A stretch of DNA of 64,000 bases, from the NCBI GenBank assembly GCA_946621465.1, contig CAMOOO010000008.1, positions 1-64,000 of the forward strand, written 5' to 3'. Both the position numbers and the translations under genes were made by a program. Position 1 is the stretch's first letter. Each line of letters opens with the position of its first letter. Below the pieces are notes generated by a model. The model saw nothing but the letters and a program-made list of their open reading frames with translations, ran no database searches and was not told the DNA's origin. Below, piece by piece: positions 1 through 10,024 of the stretch. Source of the stretch: an uncultured Clostridia bacterium. GTDB taxonomy: Bacteria > Bacillota > Clostridia > Christensenellales > DTU072.

Positions 1-53
1 GAAAAAGGTTTTCCTCTCGCGATTTTTTTAAAACAAAAGTCTTTTGGGTGAGG

Positions 54-102
54 GTGTTGGGAAGGAAATCCTTTTTGTCGAAAACGGGTTCCTTCCCCAC
101 AC
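54..102 (-). terminator. Hairpin downstream of the V-ATPase operon
   Basis: Positions 54-67 and 89-102 form a 14-bp inverted repeat with one mismatch, 20 bases past the stop of subunit D. T-rich DNA follows on the minus strand but there is no clean U-run directly after the stem, so it may act as an inefficient terminator or an mRNA 3'-end stabiliser for the long ATPase transcript. Confidence 0.5.
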
Positions 103-121
103 TCTCTTATTTTTAAAAATA

Positions 122-748
122 TTATTGTTGAATAACTGTCTTGACTTTCATGAGACGAATGGTACTGGCGCGTTCGTTCTCGTCGAGTTTCATGGTGATA
201 TACTTAATCGTTTCTTCCAGCTGCGGGATCATGACGTACTCGAGGGCATTGACACGGCGGCGGTTCTTCTCGATTTCGTCGGCGAGCATATTACAGGTCT
301 TTTCCACTTCGGCAAGATGCACGAGGTCGGAAATAAGTTCGCTCAAGCCGGCGATACTATCGTCCAGTTCTGCGCTGACCCCGGCAAAGGAATAGGGATA
401 GAGATCGGTTTTATCCCCTTCTTTGACCTGTATGGTCGGCACCATTACACTCATGATATTGGCTTCTCCGGTAGTCAGTTCAAGATTGAACGCCGGCATC
501 GCCACCGCTTCTTCCAGTACCTGAGAGGTCGTCACCGACCCGGCGAGAAGGAACGACCTCAGCGCGCCGCTGAGCTTCTGTTCCAGTTCCTCTCTGAGTC
601 GTTTGTTCTCTTTGATATAAATCATGAACTGACGAATGGTCTCGTCCGATTTGTCTTTGAGGAGTTTATGTCCGCGCACGGCGGTTTTAAGACGGGTTTT
701 CAGCCGCCTTAATTCCATACGCGTAGGATTGACGTTCAGTCTAGCCAT
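122..748 (-). CDS. ntpD: V-type ATPase subunit D (central stalk)
   Basis: This 208-residue protein is the central-stalk subunit that rotates inside the A3B3 head and links it to the membrane rotor. The N-terminus (MARLNVNPTRMELRRLKTRL) is the typical start of the family, and the whole protein is predicted as a long two-helix coiled coil, as expected for D. Length matches the family (about 200-215). The ATG is preceded by AAAGGAG lying in the last codons of ntpB, with only 3 bases between the genes, so the two are probably translationally coupled. It is the last gene of the nine-subunit cluster; the E. hirae genes ntpH and ntpJ that follow there are not seen here. Confidence 0.96.
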   Translation of the reverse strand: MARLNVNPTRMELRRLKTRLKTAVRGHKLLKDKSDETIRQFMIYIKENKRLREELEQKLSGALRSFLLAGSVTTSQVLEEAVAMPAFNLELTTGEANIMSVMVPTIQVKEGDKTDLYPYSFAGVSAELDDSIAGLSELISDLVHLAEVEKTCNMLADEIEKNRRRVNALEYVMIPQLEETIKYITMKLDENERASTIRLMKVKTVIQQ

Positions 749-751
749 AAA

Positions 752-2134
752 TTACTCCTTTTCTTTATTGTCGAAGAATTCTTCCAGGTATGCGTCGCGG
801 ATACGCTTCAACTCCCCTCTCGGGAGCAGTTTAAGAAGGTTCCAACCGATGTCCAACGTCTCGATGATGTCGCGGTTGTTATCAAACCCTTGCGAAACGT
901 ACTGTTCTTCAAACGCTTCGGCAAAGTGCGCGAATTTTTTATCCACCTCGCTAAGCGCCGCTTCGCCTAAGATTGCGGACAGCTCCTTTGCGTCCTTTCC
1001 GCGAGCGTAGGCACTGAACAACTGGTTCATGGTGTCGGCATGGTCCTTTCTCGTTTTACCGGCGCCGATACCTTTATCTTTCAAACGGCTGAGAGAAGGC
1101 AGAACGTCGATGGGGGGAACAATGCCCTTTTTATGCAGTTCTCGCGAAAGAATGATCTGCCCCTCGGTGATGTACCCGGTAAGGTCGGGAATGGGGTGGG
1201 TCTTGTCGTCTTCGGGCATGGTCAGAATGGGTATCTGCGTGATACTGCCCTTTTTGCCGCGGATACGTCCGGCGCGTTCGTAAAGGGTGGCAAGGTCGGT
1301 ATAGAGATAACCGGGATAGCCGCGCCGTCCGGGGACCTCTTTTCTCGCCGCGCTGACTTCACGGAGCGCTTCGCAATAGTTGGTGATGTCGGTCATGATG
1401 ACCAAAACGTGCATATCGCACTCGAACGCCAGATACTCGGCGGCGGTGAGCGCCATACGTGGAGTGGAAATACGTTCGATCGCCGGATCGTTGGCTAAGT
1501 TCATAAAAAGCACGGCGCGGTCGATTGCGCCCGTTTTGCGGAAGTCGGAAATAAAGTAGTCCGCTTCTTCAAAGGTGATACCGATAGCGGCGAAAACAAC
1601 GGCGAACTTGCTGTCGCTGTTTAATACCTTTGCCTGACGAGCGATCTGCGCGGCAAGTTCTGCGTGCGGAAGACCGGAGGCACTGAACACGGGCAGTTTC
1701 TGTCCGCGGACGAGGGTATTTAAGCCGTCGATTGCGCTGACGCCCGTCTGAATGAACTCGTTGGGGTAGTCGCGCGCAACGGGGTTGATCGGTTGACCGT
1801 TGATGTTGATTTTTTTATCGGGAATGACAGGTTCTCCGCCGTCTTTGGGACGTCCCATACCGTCAAAGACGCGCCCTAAGATATCGGGGCTGACGGCAAG
1901 CTCGATGGACTTACCCAAAAAGCGAGCTTTCGAGGTGGAAATTTTAAGTCCGGCGGAGCCTTCAAAAAGCTGAACGAGAGCTTTGTCACCATTGATTTCC
2001 AATACCTTTCCGCTCCGTTTTTCGCCGTTTTCCTGTTCTATTTCTACCAGTTCGTCATACTTGACGCCCTCGACGTTCTCAACGAGCATCAGGGGACCGA
2101 CAACTTCTCGTATGGTCTTATATTCTTTCAGCAT
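752..2134 (-). CDS. ntpB: V-type ATPase subunit B (regulatory head subunit)
   Basis: This 460-residue protein is the non-catalytic nucleotide-site subunit that alternates with subunit A in the hexameric head. It starts [19 protein letters not shown] and has the beta-barrel N-terminus, then the central RecA-like domain; where catalytic subunits have a P-loop it reads [11 protein letters not shown], which is diagnostic for B. The conserved stretch [20 protein letters not shown] is present. Length is normal (about 455-470). A GGAGGAAAG site precedes the ATG, 8 bases after the stop of ntpA. Confidence 0.98.
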   Translation of the reverse strand: MLKEYKTIREVVGPLMLVENVEGVKYDELVEIEQENGEKRSGKVLEINGDKALVQLFEGSAGLKISTSKARFLGKSIELAVSPDILGRVFDGMGRPKDGGEPVIPDKKININGQPINPVARDYPNEFIQTGVSAIDGLNTLVRGQKLPVFSASGLPHAELAAQIARQAKVLNSDSKFAVVFAAIGITFEEADYFISDFRKTGAIDRAVLFMNLANDPAIERISTPRMALTAAEYLAFECDMHVLVIMTDITNYCEALREVSAARKEVPGRRGYPGYLYTDLATLYERAGRIRGKKGSITQIPILTMPEDDKTHPIPDLTGYITEGQIILSRELHKKGIVPPIDVLPSLSRLKDKGIGAGKTRKDHADTMNQLFSAYARGKDAKELSAILGEAALSEVDKKFAHFAEAFEEQYVSQGFDNNRDIIETLDIGWNLLKLLPRGELKRIRDAYLEEFFDNKEKE

Positions 2135-2142
2135 CTTTCCTC

Positions 2143-3906
2143 CTATCCGATCAGAGCGTTGAACTCGCTTTTCATTTCCGCTTCGATCTCGTCGAATTTA
2201 TCCATTTCCGTCTTTTCGTCGATGTACTTGGCACGACCGATCTTTTCACGGACGGGCAATTCGATGATGTCCTCGATGTCGACGTTTTCACGCAGAGCGT
2301 TCAGACCGTAGTTATAAAAATCGTTAATCAGTTTCAGCATTCTCAGCTGTTTAGGTAAAGAGGCAAAGGTGTCGATCTCGTGGAAAGCGTTCTGGTGCAG
2401 GTAGTCCTCACGAATGGTTTTGGCAACTTCCATCGTCAGACGATCCTTAGCCCCCAAAGCGTCCATACCGACCAAACGCACGATCTCGTCCAGTCCGGCT
2501 TCTTCTTGCAACACAGCCATGATGCGTCGACGGAGCGGATTCCACTCTGCGCCGATGTTCTTATCGTACCAGTCCGCCATACGGTCAACGTACAGAGAAT
2601 AGCTCTGCAACCAGTCGATCGCCGGGAAGTGCCGTTTGTAGGCGAGCGAGGCACTCAACCCCCAAAATACTTTTACGATACGCAAAGTCGCCTGGCTGAC
2701 CGGTTCGGAAAGGTCGCCTCCGGGCGGGCTGACGGCGCCTATTGCCGTGACGCTCCCCGTTTTATCCTTCTGTCCGAGGACTTTTACCAATCCTGCTCTT
2801 TCGTAGAACTCGGCAAGACGGCTGGACAAATATGCAGGATACCCTTCTTCACCCGGCATCTCTTCGAGACGACCGCTCATTTCACGCAGCGCCTCTGCCC
2901 AACGGGAAGTGGAATCCGCCATGATAGCAACGTTGTAGCCCATGTCACGGAAGTATTCCGCAATGGTGATACCGGTGTAGATACTGGCTTCACGCGCGGC
3001 AACGGGCATGTCGGAAGTATTGGCGATGAGGATGGTCCTCTTCATCAGCGGTTCGCCCGTTTTAGGGTCGACAAGTTCGGGGAACTCGTTCAGAACGTCG
3101 GTCATTTCGTTACCGCGTTCGCCGCATCCGACGTAAACGATGATTTCTGCGTCCGCCCACTTTGCAAGTTGGTGCTGAACTACCGTTTTTCCGCTACCGA
3201 ACGGTCCGGGAACGGCGGCGACACCGCCTTTGGTGATGGGGAACAGGGTATCAATAACCCTCTGCCCGGTGATAAGGGGCATCGAGGGGGATAATTTTTC
3301 TTTATACGGTCTGCCTTTACGGACGGCGCAACGTTGCACCATGATTACGTCCTTTTCTTTGCCGTCTGCGGTGCGGATCTTTGCGACCGGCTCGTCGATG
3401 GTGTACTCGCCGTCATAGATGGCGGTCAATTCTCCGCTGACCCCTGCCGGCAGCATAATGGAGTGGCGGACGAGGACGTTTTCTTGTACGTAGCCTACTT
3501 CGTCCCCTGCTTCCAAGTGGTCGCCGACCTTTGCGGTGGGGTTAAACTTCCATTTCTTTTCATGGTCGAGCGCGGCCACTTCGATACCGCGTGCAATACG
3601 GTCGCCCCCCTTTTCGCGCAGTTTATTCAGAGGTCTTTGGATGCCGTCGAAAATGGACTCGATCAGTCCCGGTCCCAATTCCACGCTGAGCGGATCCCCG
3701 GTGGAAACAACTTCGTCCCCCGGTCCGATACCGCCCGTCTCCTCGTACACCTGTATGGAGGCTTTGTCCCCCCTCAGCTCGATGATCTCACCGATCAGGT
3801 GGTTGGAAGAAACCTTAACGACGTCGAACATTTTGCAGTTTGCCATTCCCCCTGCAACGATCAACGGTCCGCTGACTTTTATGACCTTTCCGCTAACTTC
3901 ACTCAT
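2143..3906 (-). CDS. ntpA: V-type ATPase subunit A (catalytic)
   Basis: This 587-residue protein is the catalytic head subunit that hydrolyses or makes ATP. The P-loop GPFGSGKT is at residues about 234-241, preceded by the A-type insertion domain at about 110-190, which separates V/A-type A subunits from F-type beta. The segment [32 protein letters not shown] (given here as its key blocks [10 protein letters not shown] and [12 protein letters not shown]) is intact. Length is normal (580-600). An AAAGGAGAG site stands 6 bases before the ATG. The long open frames on the other strand of this gene are shadows. Confidence 0.98.
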   Translation of the reverse strand: MSEVSGKVIKVSGPLIVAGGMANCKMFDVVKVSSNHLIGEIIELRGDKASIQVYEETGGIGPGDEVVSTGDPLSVELGPGLIESIFDGIQRPLNKLREKGGDRIARGIEVAALDHEKKWKFNPTAKVGDHLEAGDEVGYVQENVLVRHSIMLPAGVSGELTAIYDGEYTIDEPVAKIRTADGKEKDVIMVQRCAVRKGRPYKEKLSPSMPLITGQRVIDTLFPITKGGVAAVPGPFGSGKTVVQHQLAKWADAEIIVYVGCGERGNEMTDVLNEFPELVDPKTGEPLMKRTILIANTSDMPVAAREASIYTGITIAEYFRDMGYNVAIMADSTSRWAEALREMSGRLEEMPGEEGYPAYLSSRLAEFYERAGLVKVLGQKDKTGSVTAIGAVSPPGGDLSEPVSQATLRIVKVFWGLSASLAYKRHFPAIDWLQSYSLYVDRMADWYDKNIGAEWNPLRRRIMAVLQEEAGLDEIVRLVGMDALGAKDRLTMEVAKTIREDYLHQNAFHEIDTFASLPKQLRMLKLINDFYNYGLNALRENVDIEDIIELPVREKIGRAKYIDEKTEMDKFDEIEAEMKSEFNALIG

Positions 3907-3933
3907 TTATTTCTCTCCTTTTTTACCAGAGGT

Positions 3934-4254
3934 TTATTTCTTATTCAATATGTCCGAACCAATGGCTTTTTCCACGTTCTTCCCGATGCCTGCCATGCCG
4001 TAGCCCGTGCTGCCTGCCGCAGTGGGAATGGGTATGACCGCCGGAAAGGGCCGGGACTTATACCTATTGGTGATCTCTTCTATTTCTTTTGCGATATCTT
4101 CGGAAATAAAGATGATCGCGTACGTCCTTGCCAGTTTCTTGACCTTTTCTTCGGCGTCGTATTTGTCCTTTACCGAAAAGACGTCGGCACCGACCGCTTT
4201 GAACGCCAAAATACTGTCTTTATCTCCGATAACGGCTATTCTGTTATTAAGCAT
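3934..4254 (-). CDS. ntpG: V-type ATPase subunit F (central stalk, NtpG of E. hirae)
   Basis: A 106-residue subunit F homologue. Its start, MLNNRIAVIGDKDSILAFKAVGADVF, is the typical Rossmann-like first strand and loop of this subunit, which sits with D in the rotor stalk. The reading frame overlaps the end of subunit C by 8 bases, so coupling is likely; the ribosome site must lie inside ntpC. Gene order A-B-D downstream and C upstream fits the role. The last residues (GSDILNKK) are short compared with some homologues but the length is in the family range (100-115). Confidence 0.93.
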   Translation of the reverse strand: MLNNRIAVIGDKDSILAFKAVGADVFSVKDKYDAEEKVKKLARTYAIIFISEDIAKEIEEITNRYKSRPFPAVIPIPTAAGSTGYGMAGIGKNVEKAIGSDILNKK

Positions 4255-5224
4255 ACAGCGCCCTCACTCTCTTCTTCATCTCTTCCGGCGCGATCTTGTT
4301 TTTTATGGAAACAAGCACCACCCGAAGGATCTTGACTTCGTTCAGCTTCGCAAGATAATACCCTAAGACGGGCGCAACCGAGAACATATCGGCTTTATCG
4401 ACGGAAATGATCTTCAAAAGAAAATCGTCGCGCGCCGTCTCGTAGATAGTCAGGCTCTCCTCCGCCTTCTCCCAAAAGCTCTTGTAGTCGTACGAAGCGA
4501 CCAACTTTGCGACCTTCTCCTTTTCCCCTTTGCACTCGGAGAACTGTTTTAACGTGATCCGTCCGCCGACTAAGAAATTGCTCTCGAAAAAAATCGCTCC
4601 CGCGCCGATGCGCTTCGCTCTCAGCCAGGTCTCGACGTTAATAAGGTCCGCTTGCGCCTCGAAATATCTCCGGATACAACCGTCGCAGGACGGAAGCATG
4701 GACCTTATCTCTTCGTACATGGCTCTATCAAGCTCGGTGTCAATTATGCGCGGAGAACCTTTCCCCTCGTCAAACAGCTTTTCTATTCTCTTTACCGCGC
4801 CGTCCAAGAAAGGATCAAAATCCGTTTTGCCCTCTTCTAGGCGGCGTTTCAGTTCGGCGAAAGGAATATTACCGTCGGGCATGACCATTTCATCCAGGGA
4901 TACTTCTCTACCGTACTTTACCTTTAACAGTGCCTTGACGTTGTGGTAGTCGTTTTTCATGAAAAAGCACTCGAACCCGATCCCTTTCGGGGCGGCTTCG
5001 AGAACGAAAGCGGTAGCTAAGCGTTCTTCCTCTTTCAATAAGGAATAAAAGTCCTCGCCTTCCACCGTCATTCCGCCGGCATAGTTCATTTCCGAAAGCA
5101 CGCGCATAGCGTCAGCCACCGTTTTGGACTCCATGATACGGTGGAGTCTCTCCTCCGTCATCAAGTTGTTTTCCTTCGATTTAGCGCGCGCATTGGCGAA
5201 TATAAGCCCGTCTCTGTTTTTCAT
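4247..5224 (-). CDS. ntpC: V-type ATPase subunit C (rotor socket, NtpC)
   Basis: This 325-residue, mostly helical protein matches the V/A-type subunit C (archaeal AtpC / subunit d type) that forms the funnel between central stalk and c-ring. The N-terminus FANARAKSKENNLMTEERLHRI and the three repeated three-helix segments are typical. The ATG directly abuts the stop codon of subunit E (no spacer), and the 3' end overlaps subunit F by 8 bases. Length is in the normal 320-360 range. Confidence 0.93.
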   Translation of the reverse strand: MKNRDGLIFANARAKSKENNLMTEERLHRIMESKTVADAMRVLSEMNYAGGMTVEGEDFYSLLKEEERLATAFVLEAAPKGIGFECFFMKNDYHNVKALLKVKYGREVSLDEMVMPDGNIPFAELKRRLEEGKTDFDPFLDGAVKRIEKLFDEGKGSPRIIDTELDRAMYEEIRSMLPSCDGCIRRYFEAQADLINVETWLRAKRIGAGAIFFESNFLVGGRITLKQFSECKGEKEKVAKLVASYDYKSFWEKAEESLTIYETARDDFLLKIISVDKADMFSVAPVLGYYLAKLNEVKILRVVLVSIKNKIAPEEMKKRVRALYA

Positions 5225-5803
5225 TTATTCTCCGAAAAGCAATTTGGCGATCTGCGGTTCGTAGTCCTCGCGTACGCCGGACAGTTCCACTTCCAGCGTG
5301 AAGTTTTTGTCGCTGCCTTTTCCGGCAATGAGGATACCACCCGAAAAGTCACCGTAAGTGTCGCTCTTTTTGGGTTTTTTGTCCATCTTTTTGATAACGG
5401 AAGCAAACCATGCGTCGGTTACTAACCCTTTATCCTTTTCGGAAAAAGTGATCACGTCCCCGTCGTCGGCGCATTGCACCATCCCGGCGAGCATCTTTTC
5501 ATACCGCTTTTTGTCGGCGCGAATGGCGTCTGCCGCCTTCTCGAAGGCATCCTTTATCACCTTTTGTTTGGCGGCGAGGATGATCTTTTTCACTTCCAGA
5601 TTGGCAACGGTAATGCGACGACGAATGATTTCGTCGCGCTCGGCATAGGACTCCGTCATCTGTTTTTCGGCATAGATTTTCGCGTCGTTCTGCGCAACGT
5701 GGATGATCTCCATGCCCTTTTTATTGGCGTCTTCGGAAAGACCGGTCATGACGTCCTGGGCGTCCGAACGGATCTTTTCTATAATAGCGTCTTTTCCGCT
5801 CAT
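5225..5803 (-). CDS. ntpE: V-type ATPase subunit E (peripheral stator stalk)
   Basis: A 192-residue stator subunit. The first 100 residues are a charged amphipathic helix (QNDAKIYAEKQMTESYAERDEII) that pairs with the G/H subunit as a coiled coil; the C-terminal half is a small alpha/beta domain that binds the head, ending LSGVREDYEPQIAKLLFG, a good family signature. AAGGAGTC lies just before the ATG. It sits between the proteolipid gene and subunit C as in the E. hirae order. Confidence 0.93.
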   Translation of the reverse strand: MSGKDAIIEKIRSDAQDVMTGLSEDANKKGMEIIHVAQNDAKIYAEKQMTESYAERDEIIRRRITVANLEVKKIILAAKQKVIKDAFEKAADAIRADKKRYEKMLAGMVQCADDGDVITFSEKDKGLVTDAWFASVIKKMDKKPKKSDTYGDFSGGILIAGKGSDKNFTLEVELSGVREDYEPQIAKLLFGE

Positions 5804-5822
5804 TTTGACTCCTTACCTTTTC

Positions 5823-6320
<498 letters not shown>

Positions 6321-6335
6321 TTATGGTTGTTTTTA

Positions 6336-8354
6336 TTAATTATCAATATAAGTGTACTTCACGCCCGACCCAAGAGGCTTGAAGGCGTGACCGCTCCCCT
6401 CGTAGAACCGCCCGAAGAACTCGATGTACTGGAGACGGGAGTCGTGGACGTATGCGCCGAGCAGGTTGATCGCCAGGTTGAAGACGTGTCCTATGACAAG
6501 AACGGGTACGGCAATGATCCATCCGAACCACTGTCCGCCGCAGAACATAACCACGATGACGTCGTAGGCAAGCATATTGACCACGTACCCGATGACGCCC
6601 GAAGTAAGTCCCAGTCCGAACAGACGAGAATAGGACAATACGTCGCTTACTACGTTGACCGCGCCGTAGGCGTTGCCAAACACCCCTCCTACCGCCTTAA
6701 CCGGATTCTTTTTGCCGATAACGCCGGAGACGAGCATCATGCCTGCGCCAACAAGGGCAACGTACGTTCCGATACTGACGCAAAGATTCACACCGGCGGA
6801 AAGCTCCCCTTTAATAATGCCGAGGAAGGAAAGTAGAGAGGGTGAGAACAGGAAAAGACCTATTATCATCACCACCCAACCGAAATCTTTCAGCACGCCC
6901 AAGAGGATATTCTTTATGCCGCCCTGTTTGATCGTGGCGATACCGTGGAGAGCAAAGCCGTTTCCGATCTGCAACAGTCCTACGCCAAGGGCAAGAGCGA
7001 ACATAATCAGCGGCTGTTCCAACGGTTTAAACCAGTAGAGATTGAATTTATCCATAAACGCCGGCGTCGCGCCGAACCATCCACCGAACAACGCCCCCCA
7101 CAAAACGGTGGAGACGCCACAAAAGCCGAACATGACGATCATCTGTCCGCTGTTTTTGACCGGCTTTTTGATAGCGGTAAAGATAAAGCAAGCAAGCGCC
7201 ATCAGTAGTCCATACCCCGCATCGCCGAGCATGAACCCGAAAATAAGGAAATAATAGAACGCAACGAATAGTTTGGGGTCCTTTTCCCTATAATTCGGTG
7301 CGCCGAACATATCGGTTATCCCGTCAAAAGCGGATACGACCTTATTATTTCGGGTCTGGGTGGGCGGGACCTCATCCTCCGTCGGGTCGCGGAATTCCAC
7401 TTCTACGCGAGAACAGTGCTTTTCGATCTCCGAACGCAGTTTCTTCTCTTTATCGACAGGCACCCAGCCTTCCATGACGATAGCTTTTTTGGTTTTCAGA
7501 CACAGTTCCTGCGCATGGACTTTTTCTATTTCCAAGCTATAAAAGTCGTAGGTTATTTTCAGCGTTTCGACATAGCTGAGGTATCCCTTTACGCTCTCGA
7601 GACGCTTATGCTGTTCTTCTTCCAGCATATGAATTTTCTGTTCCAGTCTACCTATCTCTTCGCTTGCAGAACACTCGAAGTCCAGATTGGCGCGGACGAA
7701 CTCGCAGATGGCAAGTTGCGTCATGATCTCTTCTTTATGATCTTTGTGGGCGATAATAAGTACCGCCGCCGTCTTATCGGTCAGGGCGAACTCCCCTTCC
7801 GCCGCTTCGGGCATTTTACTTTTCAATTCTTCCACCCTCTCTGCAGGGATGGTGCCAAGAAGAGAAAACGTCTTCTCGGTGTCCTTAATCATACCAAAGG
7901 GTATGGCGATATCTTTATAAACGGTCAGTTGGGAAATAGTACCTTTAATACGGGATATCTCGCTCTTTATGTCGGTCAGCCTGGTATTGATCTGCTCCAT
8001 ATCGGCGATCCTGGCAAGAAGTTCCATTTCCTCTTTGGACGCCTCGACGTACTCCTCGTAGCCGACCAGTCTGTTTTCTTTTTTTAGATTAACGGAGAGG
8101 TGCTTCTTTTTGTCCGGCTCTTTAAGGTTGATACTTTTTACCGTTTCTTTCAAAAAGGAAAGAGCGAAAGCAACCTTGTACTGTTTGCTTTCCAGCTTCG
8201 CAATACGATCGGCGTACTCCCGAACGTCCTGCGTGTCGGCGTCTTTACTCTGTACGAATTCGATACAACCGTTTTTGATAAAGATTCGGAGGAGTTTGTT
8301 TCGCTCACTGTTGTGGGCGACCAAACTCATCTTCCGCATTTTAACAATGGACAT
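6336..8354 (-). CDS. ntpI: V-type ATPase subunit I / a (membrane stator)
   Basis: This 672-residue protein carries the stator half-channels. Residues 1-340 are cytoplasmic and rich in coiled coil (binding site for the peripheral stalks); from about residue 355 there are seven to eight transmembrane helices, beginning FVAFYYFLIFGFMLGDAGYG, a family signature. The segment SDVLSYSRLFGLGLTSGVIG holds the conserved Arg that faces the c-ring carboxylate. The 5' end overlaps the G/H subunit gene by 14 bases. Length fits bacterial I subunits (about 650-670). Confidence 0.96.
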   Translation of the reverse strand: MSIVKMRKMSLVAHNSERNKLLRIFIKNGCIEFVQSKDADTQDVREYADRIAKLESKQYKVAFALSFLKETVKSINLKEPDKKKHLSVNLKKENRLVGYEEYVEASKEEMELLARIADMEQINTRLTDIKSEISRIKGTISQLTVYKDIAIPFGMIKDTEKTFSLLGTIPAERVEELKSKMPEAAEGEFALTDKTAAVLIIAHKDHKEEIMTQLAICEFVRANLDFECSASEEIGRLEQKIHMLEEEQHKRLESVKGYLSYVETLKITYDFYSLEIEKVHAQELCLKTKKAIVMEGWVPVDKEKKLRSEIEKHCSRVEVEFRDPTEDEVPPTQTRNNKVVSAFDGITDMFGAPNYREKDPKLFVAFYYFLIFGFMLGDAGYGLLMALACFIFTAIKKPVKNSGQMIVMFGFCGVSTVLWGALFGGWFGATPAFMDKFNLYWFKPLEQPLIMFALALGVGLLQIGNGFALHGIATIKQGGIKNILLGVLKDFGWVVMIIGLFLFSPSLLSFLGIIKGELSAGVNLCVSIGTYVALVGAGMMLVSGVIGKKNPVKAVGGVFGNAYGAVNVVSDVLSYSRLFGLGLTSGVIGYVVNMLAYDVIVVMFCGGQWFGWIIAVPVLVIGHVFNLAINLLGAYVHDSRLQYIEFFGRFYEGSGHAFKPLGSGVKYTYIDN

Positions 8355-8661
8355 ATTTTTCGATTACCTTTTCTTTAATGAAATCCACCGCTTTCTGAAC
8401 GTCCGTTGCCGAAAGCAACCGTTGGGCGTTCTGCTTGCCGCTGGTGAGGATTTGATTATACTGTTTTTCGGCGTCGGCTACTGCCGCTTCCACCGTCTTT
8501 TTGCGCTCGATCTTCATGCGTTCAACGACGTCGTGGCGAATTTTCTCCGCCTCTTTTTCCGCTTGCAAAATGGATTCTTTGGCGTCCTCTGTCGCTTTGG
8601 CGATATCCAGGTCCGCCTGCTTTTCCGCCTCTAAAATGGCGTTCACTGTCTCGTGGATCAT
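8341..8661 (-). CDS. ntpF: V-type ATPase subunit G/H (stator coiled coil, NtpF position)
   Basis: A 106-residue protein that is nearly all charged helix (AILEAEKQADLDIAKATEDA), matching the small subunit that pairs with E to form the peripheral stalks. It occupies the first position among the ATPase genes, where E. hirae has ntpF. The GAAAGGGAG ribosome site overlaps the end of rpiB, 3 bases upstream, and the 3' end overlaps ntpI by 14 bases. Sequence in this family diverges fast, so the call rests on length, helix pattern and position. Confidence 0.88.
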   Translation of the reverse strand: MIHETVNAILEAEKQADLDIAKATEDAKESILQAEKEAEKIRHDVVERMKIERKKTVEAAVADAEKQYNQILTSGKQNAQRLLSATDVQKAVDFIKEKVIEKYVHC

Positions 8662-8664
8662 GGT

Positions 8665-9105
8665 CTACTCCCTTTCCAGCGCCGTTATTTTGTCGATACG
8701 TCTCTGATGACGTCCGCCGGCAAACTCGCTCGTGAAGAATTTTTTTACAAACGCTTTCGCCTGCTCGGGAGAAGTGATCCTTCCGCCCATAGCGATCACG
8801 TTGGCATTGTTGTGTTCCACCGCCATCTGCGCGCAAAATTCGTCGGTGACGTGGGCGCAACGTATGCCCTTAATTTTGTTGGCGGCAATGCTGATACCGA
8901 TCCCCGTTCCGCACAGAAGTATCCCTTTGTCCGCCTCGCCGGAAACCACTTTTTTACAAACAGCCTCGGCATAATCGGGGTAATCGACGCTCTCGGTGGT
9001 AAAAGTACCCTCGTCGGTATATGCAATACCAAGCTCCTCAAGAGCCTCTATGCAGGCAGGTTTCAGCACGATCCCGCCGTGGTCACATCCAATGGAAACA
9101 TTCAT
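8665..9105 (-). CDS. rpiB: Ribose-5-phosphate isomerase B
   Basis: A 146-residue RpiB/LacAB-family isomerase that interconverts ribose 5-phosphate and ribulose 5-phosphate. The start MNVSIGCDHGG, the catalytic-Cys loop LLCGTGIGISIAANK and the phosphate-binding MGGR motif (A-MGGRITSPEQA) are all present; length is normal (about 145-150). It has an AAAGGA site and is the first gene after the promoter at 9147-9176, so the V-ATPase genes, starting 3 bases after its stop, are transcribed with it. RpiB is not part of the ATPase; the linkage is unusual. Confidence 0.95.
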   Translation of the reverse strand: MNVSIGCDHGGIVLKPACIEALEELGIAYTDEGTFTTESVDYPDYAEAVCKKVVSGEADKGILLCGTGIGISIAANKIKGIRCAHVTDEFCAQMAVEHNNANVIAMGGRITSPEQAKAFVKKFFTSEFAGGRHQRRIDKITALERE

Positions 9106-9146
9106 AAATGCAATTCCTTTTTATTTAGTATAAATAGTCTTTTATT

Positions 9147-9176
9147 AGTATAACACAATAAAGGAACTTTTGACAA
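9147..9176 (-). promoter_or_regulatory. Sigma-A promoter of the rpiB-V-ATPase operon
   Basis: On the minus strand TTGTCA (9171-9176) and TATACT (9147-9152) are separated by 18 bases. The leader to the rpiB start is about 35 bases. No other promoter of similar quality was seen between here and the first ATPase gene, so this one probably drives the ten-gene operon. Confidence 0.75.
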
Positions 9177-9258
9177 GTTTGTTTCCTCTTTTTGTGCTAA
9201 ATAACGGACAAATAGCCCTTTTTATTGCAAATATTTTTACCTTTTTGTCGATAAATAA

Positions 9259-10017
9259 TTATCTTTTAATCGTAGATTTAAGGAAAGAATAGGTCTGCGG
9301 ACTGCCGACGATGACGCCGCAGGGGACGTCGTATTGAATGGGTGCGTCATTCCAGTCGCACATAAATCCTCCCGCCTCTTCCAAAATAAGTGACGCCGCG
9401 GCGTAGTCCCAGGGCTTGAGATACTTTTCAAAATAGCCGTTCAGTCTGCCGGCGGCGATATAGGATATTGCCAGTGCCGATGAACAGGTCCTACGGATAT
9501 CCAGGCAATTTTTAAATACGTTCAGCGCGTTTTCAAAGGCGTCTTCCGCCTCGTCCTTGTGGGTGGAGCCGGCGCCGAATTCCACGAGAGAGTGTTTGAG
9601 ATCTCTGTCGTTTACCCGGATTTTTCTGCCGTTCAAAAAGGCGCCCTTTCCTCTTTGGGCAGTGAAGAGTTCTTCATTAAAAGGATTATAGACCACGCCG
9701 AAAACGATTTTGCCTTTTTCCCATAACGCCAACGAGACCGAACTCATTCGATAGTCGAAAATAAGGTTGGTCGTGCCGTCGATGGGGTCGAGGATCCACC
9801 TGGTGTCGGCGGATAAGACGTTGTCTTCCTCCTCGCTCATAAAGTCTATTTCCGGATATAACCCGGTCAGAACGGTATGGAGATAGGAACTGATACTCAG
9901 GTCCACTCCGGTGACGAAATCGGACTCTCCCTTTGCTTTAATGTCGTTTCTCATGGTCTCGTCGTTCAAAAATTTCTTGGTCGATTTGACGATCTCTATG
10001 ATCTTTTCGTAATTCAT
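9259..10017 (-). CDS. Inositol-monophosphatase-family phosphatase
   Basis: A Mg2+-dependent, Li+-sensitive-type sugar phosphatase of the IMPase/FBPase superfamily, about 252 residues. The metal and substrate motifs are complete: SEEED near residue 75, WILDPIDGTTNL near 92-103 and KPWDYAAASLILEEAGG near 205. Real substrates in this family include inositol phosphates, NADP, PAP and fructose bisphosphate, and cannot be told apart here. An upstream GTG is possible, but the ATG at 10015-10017 with GAGG five bases before it is the better start. It begins 7 bases after the stop of the DUF4062 gene, with the ribosome site overlapping that stop, so the two are cotranscribed. Confidence 0.9.
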   Translation of the reverse strand: MNYEKIIEIVKSTKKFLNDETMRNDIKAKGESDFVTGVDLSISSYLHTVLTGLYPEIDFMSEEEDNVLSADTRWILDPIDGTTNLIFDYRMSSVSLALWEKGKIVFGVVYNPFNEELFTAQRGKGAFLNGRKIRVNDRDLKHSLVEFGAGSTHKDEAEDAFENALNVFKNCLDIRRTCSSALAISYIAAGRLNGYFEKYLKPWDYAAASLILEEAGGFMCDWNDAPIQYDVPCGVIVGSPQTYSFLKSTIKR

Positions 10018-10024
10018 ATGCACC

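Noticed and set aside
1..53. Partial gene at the left edge
   Set aside because: No open frame continues off the edge with recognisable content; only AT-rich sequence past the ATPase operon.
2380..3294. 304-codon plus-strand open frame opposite the ATPase subunit A gene
   Set aside because: It is fully antisense to a clear ntpA, has no ribosome site and no family features; long shadows are common here because of codon bias.
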